A stretch of 32,758 bases of DNA, taken from assembly GCF_013184745.1 (NCBI RefSeq), contig NZ_JAATVU010000066.1, positions 1-32,758 on the forward strand. Reading direction: 5' to 3'. A program made the translations under genes and the position numbers. Position 1 is the first letter of the stretch; the number at the start of each line of letters is the position of its first letter. The notes under the pieces are model-generated. The model was not told where the DNA came from, did not search any database, and saw only the letters and a list, made by a program, of their open reading frames with translations. This stretch comes from Mangrovicoccus sp. HB161399. Lineage in GTDB: Bacteria > Pseudomonadota > Alphaproteobacteria > Rhodobacterales > Rhodobacteraceae. Shown here one piece after another: positions 24,671-32,758 of the stretch.

Positions 24671-25143
24671 GGCCGGAACTCCGCCACCACCTGCTCGTAG
24701 ACCGCGCGCTTGAACGGCACGATGCGCTCGGCCACCTGGTCCAGCTCGATCCAGTGCCATTCGCTGAATTCGGGATGCTCGGTCTCGATGTTGATCGCGT
24801 CATCCGTGCCGTGGAAGCGCAGCAGGAACCACTTCTGCTCCTGCCCGCGGTACCTGCCCTTCCAGATTTTCGGCACCAGGTCATGCGGCAGGTCATAGGC
24901 GATCCAGCCGGCGCTCTCGGCCTCGACCGTCACCAGCGAAGCGGAAACGCCGGTCTCCTCCTCCAGTTCGCGCAGGGCGGCCGCGCGCGGATCCTCGCCC
25001 TTGTCGATCCCGCCCTGCGGCATCTGCAGCGCGGGCCCCGGATTGTCGATCCGCTGGGCTACGAAGACCCGGTTCGCGGCATTGACCAGCATGACGCCGA
25101 CATTCTGCCGGTAGGGCAGCTTCGCGATCTCTTCGGGGGTCAT
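24658..25143 (-). CDS. rppH: RNA pyrophosphohydrolase RppH
   Basis: A 161-aa NUDIX hydrolase that removes pyrophosphate from mRNA 5' ends and so triggers decay. The start [13 protein letters not shown] and the [13 protein letters not shown] stretch are RppH hallmarks. The NUDIX box [23 protein letters not shown] is intact. [17 protein letters not shown] is the usual downstream motif. The start overlaps the stop of the inositol-monophosphatase-family gene (ATGA). Confidence 0.93.
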   Translation of the reverse strand: MTPEEIAKLPYRQNVGVMLVNAANRVFVAQRIDNPGPALQMPQGGIDKGEDPRAAALRELEEETGVSASLVTVEAESAGWIAYDLPHDLVPKIWKGRYRGQEQKWFLLRFHGTDDAINIETEHPEFSEWHWIELDQVAERIVPFKRAVYEQVVAEFRPYLA

Positions 25144-25988
25144 GCGTCCGCTCCGTCCGACATCCAGGACAGCTTCGCCATCATTTCGTCGAACAGCGCC
25201 GGGCTCTGCGCGGACAGCAGGATGCCGTCCGGCGCCGGGCCGGGCCGGTAGGGCGTGCCGTCGAGCATGCCCGCCTTGCCGCCCGCCTCGATCACGGCCA
25301 GAACGCCTGCCGCATGGTCCCAGGGCTTGGGCTTCACGCCCATGCAGTAGCGGCCGAAGCCCTGCGCCATCATCCGGTATTCATGGCAGGCGCAGGCCAG
25401 GGAATAGGTGCGCGTCCCCGCCATCAGCTCGGCCGCCAGCCGCGGCTGGTCGGCCAGCGGGAACAGCCGCAGCGGCACGAAGCCCCCCGTGGCGGGCGAG
25501 GGATGGGCCGGCATCGTCAGCCGCCGCGGCTCGCTGTCGGGGCGGCAGAACCAGGTGCCACCGCCCTTGCGCGCCAGGATCCAGTCGTCCAGCACCGGGT
25601 CGTAGAGCAGCGAGAACACGGTCTCCCCTTCCTCGACGACTGCCACGATCACGCCGAAATTGGCCAGCCCGTGGGCAAAGTTCCAGGTCCCGTCCACCGG
25701 ATCGACGATCACGCAGCGCGCCGCGCCGGGGATGCGCGCGGTCAGGGCGGGATCGTCCTCGACCGCCTCCTCGCCGACGACCAGCACCTCGCCTAGCGCG
25801 CCGCCGGCCAGCGCGGCCGCGATGTGCTTCTCGGCCTGCTGGTCGGCAATGGTGACGAGATCGTCATCGGCGGATTTGGCGGCGATTGCGTCCTCGGGCA
25901 ACTGGCGGAAGCGGGGCAGGATATGCTGCCGCGCCGCTTCGCGCACGATGTCGATGAGGAAACTCTCTTCGTCTCGGGTCAGGGGCAC
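25140..25988 (-). CDS. Inositol monophosphatase-family phosphatase
   Basis: A 282-aa Mg2+-dependent sugar or amino-alcohol phosphatase. The metal-binding motifs are complete: GEEAVEDD near residue 72, [15 protein letters not shown] at about 92-106 and [15 protein letters not shown] at about 221-235. Candidate roles are SuhB-like, histidinol-phosphatase (HisN) or 3'-phosphoadenosine nucleotide phosphatase; sequence alone does not decide. It begins at GTG 25988, with GAAGGA upstream. It overlaps rppH by 4 bp and follows the GDPD-like gene by 71 nt, so the three may form one operon. Confidence 0.86.
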   Translation of the reverse strand: MPLTRDEESFLIDIVREAARQHILPRFRQLPEDAIAAKSADDDLVTIADQQAEKHIAAALAGGALGEVLVVGEEAVEDDPALTARIPGAARCVIVDPVDGTWNFAHGLANFGVIVAVVEEGETVFSLLYDPVLDDWILARKGGGTWFCRPDSEPRRLTMPAHPSPATGGFVPLRLFPLADQPRLAAELMAGTRTYSLACACHEYRMMAQGFGRYCMGVKPKPWDHAAGVLAVIEAGGKAGMLDGTPYRPGPAPDGILLSAQSPALFDEMMAKLSWMSDGADA

Positions 25989-26059
25989 GTGGGGAGGGTC
26001 CTTCTCTGCCTGTCACTCACCGAGTCATGCCCTGACGGAACACGGGTGGCAATAAGACG

Positions 26060-26863
26060 TCAGGCCGCGACCCGCCCGGCGCGCCAGCGCAGCAGCGCAT
26101 CTGCCCGCGCAGTGGACAGAACCCGCGCCCCTGCCTCCCAGAGCGCGCCCCAGATCCCGTCGGGATCGGCTTCGGCCGCATCGTCGCCCGGTCCGTCGGT
26201 CGCGGCCGCGACCGCGATCCCGGCCGCGGACAGCGGCCCCGCCAGCCGCGACACCTGCTCTGGCGCGGCGCGGCGCAGCTCCGCCATGGCGGGCCGCGCC
26301 GCCAGGAGGGCGTCGAGGATATCGGTGCCGGAGGACTGCGCCAGGCAGAGGCTCGGCATCGCCGCAAGCCCGTGGCGCTGGACCCGTGCCGTGAATTCCG
26401 CCGCCGCCGCCGGCCGCGCGAAGCGGGCGCGCAGCGCGACATCCCCGGCGGCGTTGCAGGCGCAGAGCCACAGCGCCAGCGCGTCGAGATCGGCGCAATC
26501 GGGCAGCGACAGCACCAGCGCGCATCGCCCGCGGGCCGCTGCGAGGATCTCGGAGAGCATCGGAAGATAGGCGTTGGTCAGGGGCTGCGCACCGCCCTCC
26601 CCGCCGCGCAGCGGCAGCCGGGTCAGCGAGGCGGTGGCCAGCCCCGCGACCGGACCGCGCGCGGCGGTCATGCGCGACAGCTCGGGATCGCGGAAGGCGA
26701 CCAGGTCGCCCTCGCGCGTCCGGCGCAGATCGAAAGCGGCCATCTCGCACCCCTCCGAGATGGCCGCCTCCAGCGCCGGAACGCTGTTCTCGGGCGCGCG
26801 CGCGGACCACAGGCCGCGCTCCGCGCAGGCCAGCGGCGCCGGCCCGCGCAATGCCTCGTTCAA
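26060..26863 (-). CDS. GDPD-fold protein with degenerate active site
   Basis: A 267-aa protein of the glycerophosphodiester phosphodiesterase TIM-barrel family by pattern (ERGLWSARAPENSVPALEAAI, then FDLRRTREGDLVAFRDPEL). The usual catalytic residues are altered. The HRG histidine is Glu15, the ExD metal ligand is Ala43-x-Asp45, and the HD histidine is Arg58. It is therefore unlikely to be a standard phosphodiesterase. TTG 26863 is chosen because GGAAGG lies about 4 nt upstream and the length fits. Upstream frames to 26923 lack support. It may bind rather than cleave a phospholipid-derived ligand. Confidence 0.72.
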   Translation of the reverse strand: MNEALRGPAPLACAERGLWSARAPENSVPALEAAISEGCEMAAFDLRRTREGDLVAFRDPELSRMTAARGPVAGLATASLTRLPLRGGEGGAQPLTNAYLPMLSEILAAARGRCALVLSLPDCADLDALALWLCACNAAGDVALRARFARPAAAAEFTARVQRHGLAAMPSLCLAQSSGTDILDALLAARPAMAELRRAAPEQVSRLAGPLSAAGIAVAAATDGPGDDAAEADPDGIWGALWEAGARVLSTARADALLRWRAGRVAA

Positions 26864-27117
26864 CGCGCCTTCCCGTACTCGTACCTGCACGTGCCTGTCC
26901 CGTCTTCCTGTGGATATCCGCAAGCGGACTCCGCAGCAGTCCCGACTTGTTGATCCATGTTTATCTCAACTTGCCTCCAACCGCCCGCCCGGATTTGGTT
27001 CTTGGTTTACGGGCTGCCGCCCGCCGTCCCGCCGGAGAGGCCAAAGAGCGCGTTTTCCTCGGGGCAGTGATAGGCTAGATATCCCGCAACCTGTTCCAAG
27101 ACCGAGGAGCCCGATCA
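26864..27117. other. Divergent intergenic region between the GDPD-like gene and gpmI
   Basis: About 250 bp with no gene. It must hold the promoters of the minus-strand phosphatase cluster and of gpmI. A TAGGCT hexamer at about 27071 is a possible -10 for gpmI, without a convincing -35. The gpmI ribosome binding site GAGGAG is at about 27104-27109. Confidence 0.4.
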
Positions 27118-28632
27118 ATGGCACCGAAACCTGTCGTCCTCTGCATCCTCGACGGCTGGGGCAAGAGCTCCCGGACGGAAGACAATGCCCCAGCCCTCGC
27201 GGACACGCCGACCTTCGACCGCATCATGGCGACCTGCCCGAATGCCGAGCTGACCACCCACGGGCCGGTCGTCGGCCTGCCCAAGGGGCAGATGGGCAAT
27301 TCCGAGGTCGGCCACACCAATATCGGCGCCGGCCGCACCGTCGCGATGGACCTCGGCCAGATCGACCTGGCCATCGAGGACGGCAGCTTCGCCGGGAACG
27401 AGGCGCTGAAGGCTTTCATCGCCACGATGAAGGACACCGGCGGCACCGCGCATCTGATGGGCGTGGTCTCCGACGGCGGCGTGCACGGCCATATCCAGCA
27501 CATCCTCGCCGCAGCGCGGGTGCTCTGCGATGCCGGCGTGCCGGTGTCGATCCACGCGGTGACCGACGGGCGCGACGTGGCGCCGTCCTCCGCCGCGGGC
27601 TTCATGGCCGAACTGGTCGAAGGGCTGCAGAACGACGCCAAGATCGTCACCGTCACCGGGCGCTACTGGTGCATGGACCGCGACAAGCGCTGGGACCGTG
27701 TGGAAAGCGCCTACCGCGCCTGGACCGCCGCCGAGGCGCGCCGCGCGGGCAACCCGGAGGCGGCCGTCGCCGAGGCCTACGAGGCGGGCGAGACCGACGA
27801 ATTCATCAAGCCCACGGTGATCGGCGAGTACCGGGGCATGCAGGAGGGCGACGGCTTCTTCTGCCTGAACTTCCGCGCCGACCGCGCGCGCGAGATCCTC
27901 TCGGCGCTCGGCGAGCCGGGCTTCGACGGGTTCGACCCGATGCCGCGCCCGCATTTCGCGGCGATGCTGGGGATGGTCGAATACTCCACCAAGCACAACG
28001 ACTTCATGGCCACGGTCTTTCCCAAGCGGGCCATCGTCAACACGCTGGGCGCCTGGGTGGCCAAGCAGGGACTGACCCAGTTCCGCCTCGCCGAAACCGA
28101 GAAATACCCGCATGTCACATTCTTCCTCAACGGCGGCAAGGAAGAGCCCGAGGAGGGCGAGGACCGCTTCATGCCGCAATCGCCGAAGGTCGCCACCTAT
28201 GACCTGCAGCCCGAGATGTCGGCCGCAGAGGTGACCGACCAGTTCGTCGGCGCCATCGAAAAGGGCTACGACCTGATCGTGGTGAACTATGCCAATCCCG
28301 ACATGGTCGGCCATACCGGCGACCTGGAGGCGGCGAAGAAGGCCTGCGAGGCGGTCGACCAGGGGCTCGCCCGCGTGCTGCCCGCGCTGGAGAAGGCCGG
28401 GGGCGCGATGGTCATCACCGCGGATCACGGCAATTGCGAGCAGATGTGGGACCCGGAAACCAACGGTCCGCATACCGCGCATACGCTGAACCCGGTGCCG
28501 GTGGCGCTGGTCGGCGGACCGCAGGGCGCGACGATCCATGACGGCATCCTGGCCGATCTGGCGCCGACCGTGCTGCAGCTGATGGAGCTGAACACGCCGC
28601 CCGAGATGACCGGAAAGTCGCTGATCAATTGA
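27118..28632 (+). CDS. gpmI: 2,3-bisphosphoglycerate-independent phosphoglycerate mutase
   Basis: A 504-aa glycolytic and gluconeogenic enzyme interconverting 3- and 2-phosphoglycerate. Metal-ligand Asp12 (LCILDGWG) and the catalytic Ser62 in GQMGNSEVGHTNIGAGR are at canonical positions. DGGVHGH and VTDGRDVAP are intact, as is the second metal site ITADHGNCEQM and TAHTLNPVP. GAGGAG lies 8 nt before ATG 27118. Its stop overlaps the start of the next gene. Confidence 0.96.
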   Translation: MAPKPVVLCILDGWGKSSRTEDNAPALADTPTFDRIMATCPNAELTTHGPVVGLPKGQMGNSEVGHTNIGAGRTVAMDLGQIDLAIEDGSFAGNEALKAFIATMKDTGGTAHLMGVVSDGGVHGHIQHILAAARVLCDAGVPVSIHAVTDGRDVAPSSAAGFMAELVEGLQNDAKIVTVTGRYWCMDRDKRWDRVESAYRAWTAAEARRAGNPEAAVAEAYEAGETDEFIKPTVIGEYRGMQEGDGFFCLNFRADRAREILSALGEPGFDGFDPMPRPHFAAMLGMVEYSTKHNDFMATVFPKRAIVNTLGAWVAKQGLTQFRLAETEKYPHVTFFLNGGKEEPEEGEDRFMPQSPKVATYDLQPEMSAAEVTDQFVGAIEKGYDLIVVNYANPDMVGHTGDLEAAKKACEAVDQGLARVLPALEKAGGAMVITADHGNCEQMWDPETNGPHTAHTLNPVPVALVGGPQGATIHDGILADLAPTVLQLMELNTPPEMTGKSLIN

Positions 28633-29726
28633 GCCCGCACCGTCTTGCCCTGGCTGCCTGCGCTGCCGCCCTGCTGTCGGCAGGGTCGGCCTGCGCCGCG
28701 CAGGGCATCTGGGAAACCAAGGTGGCAGAGGCCGCCCGCGCCGCCGGAGAGGCCACGGCCCCCTCGGCCCGGCTCAATGCCCTGACCCAGCTTATCGCCG
28801 CCCAGGAAGAGGGCCAGGCGGCGCTGCGCACCAAGCTGGCTCTGCTGCGCGCCGAGGAAGAGAAGCTCTCGGCCGACCTCTCGGGCGAGGAGGACCGCAC
28901 CGCGCGGCTGCTGGCCGGGCTGGAACGGCTGGGCGACGCGCAGGCGCCGCTGCCGCTGCTGCATCCGCAGGGCGCGCTCGCCGCGGCCCGGACCGCCACG
29001 ATGGCCGATGACATGGTGCAGGCGCTGGCCGCGGAGCGCGAGGGGCTGATCCTCCGGCTCGACCGCGTGCAGGGATTGCGGCGTGCCGCCGAGGAGGCCT
29101 CGGACAGCCTGGCCGGGCTGCGGGCCGAGACCGCCGAGGCGCGCCAGACCCTGATCGAGGCGATGGCCTCGCGCGGCCCGCTGCCCCCGGCCTTCGACAG
29201 CGAGACCGCGGCCGCCCAGGCCGTGGCGCTGGGGATTTCCGATCTCACCGGACTCGGCCGGCGGCTGGGCCCCGAACAGCCCTCCGGCGTGCAGCCCATG
29301 GGCCTGCCCCTGCCGGTGCCAGGCACCCCGGCACAGGACGGCCCCGGCTGGCGGCTCTCGCCGGGCTTCGGCACGCTGGCCAGCGCGCCCGCGGCGGGAC
29401 ACGTGCTCTATGCCGGCCCCCTGCGCGGGCACCGCCTGGTGCTGGTGATCGAACTCTCGCCGGGACGCACCCTGACGCTGGCCGGACTTGGCCGGCTGCT
29501 GGTGCGCTCGGGCGATCCGGTCTCTCCCGGGCTGCCGCTGGGCTTCCTTCCCGAGGAAGGGCAGGTCTCCGCCGGCGACGCCGATGGCCACGGAAATGTG
29601 ACGCCTGCCCCGTTTACATCTGGCGACCTGCCGGGAGACACGCTTTATATGGAAACGAGAGACGCCAACAGGCCCGTGGACCCCGCCCTGTGGTTCGCGG
29701 CGGAAGAGGACAAGAGACCGCAATGA
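28629..29726 (+). CDS. EnvC-like murein hydrolase activator with degenerate LytM domain
   Basis: A 365-aa exported protein with a signal peptide (about residues 1-24), a long coiled coil (about 30-190) and a C-terminal M23/LytM-like domain (about 230-355, ending LYMETRDANRPVDPALWF). The zinc histidines are missing: the HxH region reads VIELSPGRTLTLA. This matches EnvC, which activates amidases at the division septum instead of cutting. It begins at TTG 28629, overlapping the gpmI stop by 4 nt, and ends by overlapping the ctpA start. Confidence 0.85.
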   Translation: MSPHRLALAACAAALLSAGSACAAQGIWETKVAEAARAAGEATAPSARLNALTQLIAAQEEGQAALRTKLALLRAEEEKLSADLSGEEDRTARLLAGLERLGDAQAPLPLLHPQGALAAARTATMADDMVQALAAEREGLILRLDRVQGLRRAAEEASDSLAGLRAETAEARQTLIEAMASRGPLPPAFDSETAAAQAVALGISDLTGLGRRLGPEQPSGVQPMGLPLPVPGTPAQDGPGWRLSPGFGTLASAPAAGHVLYAGPLRGHRLVLVIELSPGRTLTLAGLGRLLVRSGDPVSPGLPLGFLPEEGQVSAGDADGHGNVTPAPFTSGDLPGDTLYMETRDANRPVDPALWFAAEEDKRPQ

Positions 29727-31057
29727 GATCCTTCGTGATGGCCGCACTGGCCGGAACCGTCGCCGGCGCCGTGCTGACCGCCGAAATCGCCGGCCCCGTG
29801 CTGGCGCAGGAACAATCGGACTCGATGTCGGTCTACCAGCAGCTCGACCTGTTCGGAGACATCTTCGAACGGATCCGCAGCCAGTACGTGGAAGAGGTCG
29901 ATGACGGCAAGCTGATCGAGGCGGCGATCAACGGCATGCTCACCTCGCTCGACCCGCATTCGAGCTATCTGGCCCCCAACGATGCCGAGGACATGCGCGT
30001 CCAGACCCGCGGCGAATTCGGCGGCCTGGGCATCGAGGTCACGCAGGAGGACGGCTTCGTCAAGGTCGTCTCGCCGATGGACGGCACCCCCGCCGACGAG
30101 GCCGGTATCCAGTCGGGCGACTACATCACCCATGTCGACGGCGAGAGCATCCTCGGCCTGACGCTGGACGAAGCGGTCGAACTGATGCGCGGCCCGGTGG
30201 GCTCGGACATCACCGTCACCGTGGTCCGCGAGGGCCAGGACGAGCCGTTCGACGTAACCATCACCCGCGACACGATCAAGCTGACCGCGGCGCGCGTGCG
30301 CACCGAGGGCGATGTCGTCGTGCTCCGCGTCACAACCTTCAACGACCAGACCTATCCCAACATGGAAGAGGGCCTGAAGAAGGCGGTCGACGAACTCGGC
30401 GGCATGGACAACGTCAAGGGCTTCGTGCTCGACCTGCGCAACAATCCCGGTGGCCTGCTGACCCAGGCGATCAAGGTTTCGGACGCGTTCCTGAACGCGG
30501 GCGAGATCGTGTCGACCCGCGGCCGCAACCCGGCCGACGGCGACCGCTACAACGCCACCGAGGGCGACCTGGCCGACGGCAAGCCACTGGTCGTGCTGAT
30601 CAACGGCGGCTCGGCCTCTGCTTCGGAGATCGTCGCGGGCGCGCTGCAGGACCACCGCCGCGGCGTGGTCGTCGGCACCAAGAGCTTCGGCAAGGGCTCG
30701 GTCCAGACCGTCATGCCGGTGCCCGGCGGCGGCGCGATGCGCCTGACCACCGCGCGCTACTACACCCCCTCGGGCCGCTCGATCCAGGCGCTCGGCGTTT
30801 CGCCGGACATCGTGGTGGAGCAGCAGGCCCCCGAGGAAACCCCGTCCGAGGATGACGCAGCCGCCGCCCGCACCCGCACCGAGGCGGATCTGCGCGGCAG
30901 CCTCGACAATGACAGCCTGACCGAAGACGAGCAGAAGCAGATCCAGCAGGAGCAGGAGGCCGCGCTGGCCGCCGCGCACCTGCGCAACCAGGATTTCCAG
31001 CTCTCCTACGCGATCGACCTGCTGAAGGGCCTCTCGGCGCTGAACAAGCCCGAGTGA
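29723..31057 (+). CDS. ctpA: Carboxy-terminal processing protease (S41, CtpA)
   Basis: A 444-aa periplasmic serine protease. A signal peptide (about 1-28), an N-terminal helical part, a PDZ domain (about 95-180, with GGLGIEV and GIQSGDYITHVDG) and the S41 domain are in order. The catalytic dyad by family comparison is Ser299 (in GGSASASE) and Lys324 (in SFGKGSVQ). It trims C-termini of envelope proteins. It overlaps the EnvC-like gene by 4 bp, so a septal hydrolase regulator and a processing protease are co-translated. The C-terminal tail is a charged coiled coil. Confidence 0.94.
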   Translation: MRSFVMAALAGTVAGAVLTAEIAGPVLAQEQSDSMSVYQQLDLFGDIFERIRSQYVEEVDDGKLIEAAINGMLTSLDPHSSYLAPNDAEDMRVQTRGEFGGLGIEVTQEDGFVKVVSPMDGTPADEAGIQSGDYITHVDGESILGLTLDEAVELMRGPVGSDITVTVVREGQDEPFDVTITRDTIKLTAARVRTEGDVVVLRVTTFNDQTYPNMEEGLKKAVDELGGMDNVKGFVLDLRNNPGGLLTQAIKVSDAFLNAGEIVSTRGRNPADGDRYNATEGDLADGKPLVVLINGGSASASEIVAGALQDHRRGVVVGTKSFGKGSVQTVMPVPGGGAMRLTTARYYTPSGRSIQALGVSPDIVVEQQAPEETPSEDDAAAARTRTEADLRGSLDNDSLTEDEQKQIQQEQEAALAAAHLRNQDFQLSYAIDLLKGLSALNKPE

Positions 31058-31090
31058 TCCCCGGGGCCTCCGGGCCCTGACAGGACATGG

Positions 31091-31130
31091 AACCGCCCCG
31101 GATGCCGCCTGCATCCGGGGCGGTTTCCGT
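31091..31130 (+). terminator. Strong hairpin terminator of the gpmI–ctpA operon
   Basis: AACCGCCCCGGATGC (31091-31105) and its exact complement (31111-31125) form a 15-bp stem with a 5-nt loop, followed by TCCGTTT. It lies 33 nt after the ctpA stop. The stem AA/TT base gives a U-rich exit, as in a bidirectional terminator. Confidence 0.88.
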
Positions 31131-31237
31131 TTCCGGCCCTGCCCGGGGAACCAGTCCCGCCGCAATGTCCGGCGCGACCGCTTAGCCACCCTGCCGAGAT
31201 GCCTCCCGACCTATGGAGTCGATGCTGAACAACGAGG

Positions 31238-32375
31238 TCATGCGGCGTCAGAGGCCTGCTCCGGAGCCCGGCATCCGGTCATGGACGCGACGATGGTTGC
31301 GGTGAGCCGGGCCCAGATGGCCCGGAGGTGGGCGAGGGTCTTGCGGATGTCCTGCCCGCAGCCGCAGGGCACGGCAAGGACCGCGTCGCCCTGCGTCCCC
31401 TTCAGCGGACATCGCGCCCGGCGCCATCCGCCTTCATGTGGCCGATCTCGGGCTCGATTGAACTCCGGCGCCGAAGGTCAGCCGCCAGCTTCGGCGTCAT
31501 GCCGCGGCGCTGGCCGCTGATCAGCACCCATGTGGAAGCGACCTTGTGGCCGCGATGGCCGCGGTCGGCCATGGCCAATCCCGGCCTTTCGCCGGCGAGA
31601 ACCTCGACCTGCTCCAGCGCGGCTCCGAGCGCATGGCCGTCATGCGGGTTGCCGGGAAAGCTGCGCGCGCCGACCACGAGGCCCTCGTGCAGCGTCGCCG
31701 CCAGGCTGGCCCTGCAGCCGGACTCGGAGCGGATGCGGGCCTAGCCCCCGGAGATGCAATCCGCCGCGGGCCCGTGCGGGGCGCGGATCCTGCCCCGACC
31801 TTTCGGCTTCTGGTGCAGCAGCCGCAGCACCAGCGCGATCTTCGCCACCACCCGGTCGCGCAGGCCGCCCTCGGGGATGCCGCCGAGATGGCGGTGCAGG
31901 TCGTGCGCTGAGCAGGTGCACCACCGGTACGAGCGCCCTGCGAAGGCGCCCGGTGCATCCCCTGAGCTTTTTCAGGGCCTTGCGCATGCGCTTGAACTGC
32001 CCGGGACGGGCGCAGCGGCCGACCTGCCGGGACAGGCGCGGCACGAGCCGGGCATGGGACTGGCGCAGATCCCCCGTCCTCCTGCGCCAGGGCCACCAGC
32101 CGTGCCCGGGCCCGCTCGCAGAGACGGGAGTCCGCCGGATGGGCGATGGCGTCCTTCGGGGCTTTCGCGGCGCCGCTGGCGCCACGGTCCCCTCCGAACT
32201 CCATGACCGTCGTGCCGAAGGCCAAGCGCTTCAGGCTGCCGTCGCCGATCGCCCCCGATGCCTTGCCCGCCTCATTCGTCGGGGAAACGGTCCGCTGGGG
32301 CCTTTCCTGATCCTGCTCATTCTGCGAGAGCATCCACTCGGCGCCGTTCGGCGCCATGCCCGGACCATGCATGGA
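31238..32375 (-). pseudogene. Degenerate IS5-type transposase remnant
   Basis: On the minus strand, blocks in three frames read as one DDE transposase. N-terminal scraps are GAEWMLSQ and then SGAIGDGSLKRL and AIAHPADSRLCERARARLVALAQ in one frame. A second frame continues RQSHARLVPRLS and QFKRMRKALKKLRG. A third reads VVGARSFPGNPHDGHALGAA, then ADRGHRGH, ISGQRRGMTPKL and IEPEIGHMKADG. A fourth step gives LKGTQGDAVLAV and IRKTLAHLRAIWA to a stop at 31238. Lesions include frameshifts near 32075, 31912 and 31405, a TAG at 31743-31741, and in-frame insertions after the WMLSQ and TTVME blocks. The N-terminus is missing. The family call rests on recalled motif patterns. Confidence 0.8.
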
Positions 32376-32445
32376 TGGCCCCTCGGCAGGAGCCTTGCAT
32401 GGGTTCGGCATTCCGGTTGGTCGCGGCCATGCAGCGAGGGGCAAG

Positions 32446-32758
32446 TGACCTTGCCCCCGGATCCCGGACCGGGAGTTAAAGTACTCCCAGAGAGAGGGAC
32501 CCGCTATGAGCAGACAACCCCGTCGTCACTTCACCGCCGAGTTCAAGGAGCAGGCCGTTGCGCGCCTGTCGGAGCCCGGCGCCACCCAGACCAGCGTCGC
32601 GCGGGAACTTGGCGTGACGCCGTCGCAGCTGAAAGGCTGGCGGCTTGAACTGGCGGCTGGAGGGGCGGCCGAGGCGATCCGCAAGCAGCAGGCCGAGGCC
32701 GCCGAACTGGCCGAACTTCGGCGCGAGAACCGTCGCCTCAAGGAAGAGGTGGAGGTCA
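32446..32758 (+). mobile_element. Left end of an IS3-family insertion sequence (cut by the window edge)
   Basis: The element probably starts at TGACCTTGCCCCCGG (32446), since IS3-family ends begin with TG. A small inverted repeat (GGGAGT at 32471-32476, ACTCCC at 32483-32488) and an AGAGAGGG ribosome binding site precede the first gene. The right end, orfB and target duplication lie outside the window. The element abuts the broken IS5-type remnant. Confidence 0.65.
32506..32758 (+). CDS. IS3-family transposase OrfA, N-terminal part
   Basis: The first 84 residues are visible; the gene continues beyond the window. A helix-turn-helix (RRHFTAEFKEQAVARL...TSVARELGVTPSQLKGW, residues about 6-47) is followed by a leucine-zipper-like helix (AELAELRRENRRLKEE), the standard OrfA layout. 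OrfA binds the IS ends and is normally joined to OrfB by frameshifting. The truncation here is due to the window, not visibly to decay. Confidence 0.88.
   Translation, partial: MSRQPRRHFTAEFKEQAVARLSEPGATQTSVARELGVTPSQLKGWRLELAAGGAAEAIRKQQAEAAELAELRRENRRLKEEVEV

Overview
The window reads as chromosome from a high-GC alphaproteobacterium, most likely a member of the Rhodobacteraceae/Paracoccaceae. The grounds are a TRAP transporter of the mannitol/chloroaromatic (TakP-like) class, a gpmI–EnvC-like–ctpA chain with overlapping start and stop codons, a single-cysteine DksA, a DUF2927 lipoprotein followed by a 54-aa membrane protein and a CoxE-like VWA protein, and strong GC bias at third codon positions. 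This is judged from gene content and order; no database search was possible.

Layout: 1-503 is a non-coding leader with repeats and a promoter. 504-3900 is a TRAP operon (dctP, hairpin, dctQ, dctM, then a 52-aa two-helix membrane protein). 3878-5553 (minus) is a two-gene signalling unit: an H-NOX-fold protein that has lost its heme ligand, and an HNOBA-GGDEF diguanylate cyclase. 5714-6427 (minus) is a HAD phosphatase. 6522-8334 is a divergent pair: a DUF3572 protein and a PleD-like diguanylate cyclase whose receiver domain has lost its phosphoacceptor. 8341-10412 (minus) is a stress or metal-sensing unit: a four-EF-hand exported protein, an ECF sigma factor, a one-helix putative anti-sigma factor and a one-helix periplasmic Metal_resist protein, resembling cnrH/cnrY/cnrX. 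10583-16793 is metabolic: DUF983 and a Nudt19-like NUDIX protein, then on the minus strand an acyl-CoA synthetase, an MsbA-type ABC exporter and an FAD monooxygenase. dksA follows on the minus strand.

17455-23007 (plus) begins with a MoxR ATPase and ends with its likely VWA partner. Between them lie a PPOX-type flavoprotein, an ExoD-family protein, a GNAT acetyltransferase, a DUF2927 lipoprotein and a 54-aa membrane protein. 23008-23457 is intergenic and contains an unusually AT-rich stretch. Then come an orphan GAF protein and an M48 peptidase (plus), and rppH, an inositol-monophosphatase-family gene and a catalytically degenerate GDPD-like gene (minus). gpmI, an EnvC-like gene and ctpA form a tightly overlapping operon closed by a near-perfect terminator. 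The last 1.5 kb is a mobile-element graveyard: a multiply broken IS5-type transposase abutting the left end of an IS3-family element that runs off the window.

The most interesting theme is sensory proteins that keep the fold but lose the ligand: the heme-less H-NOX partner, the D53G PleD receiver and the GDPD without catalytic histidines. The EF-hand plus ECF/CnrYX-like module is the best candidate for an undescribed signalling system.
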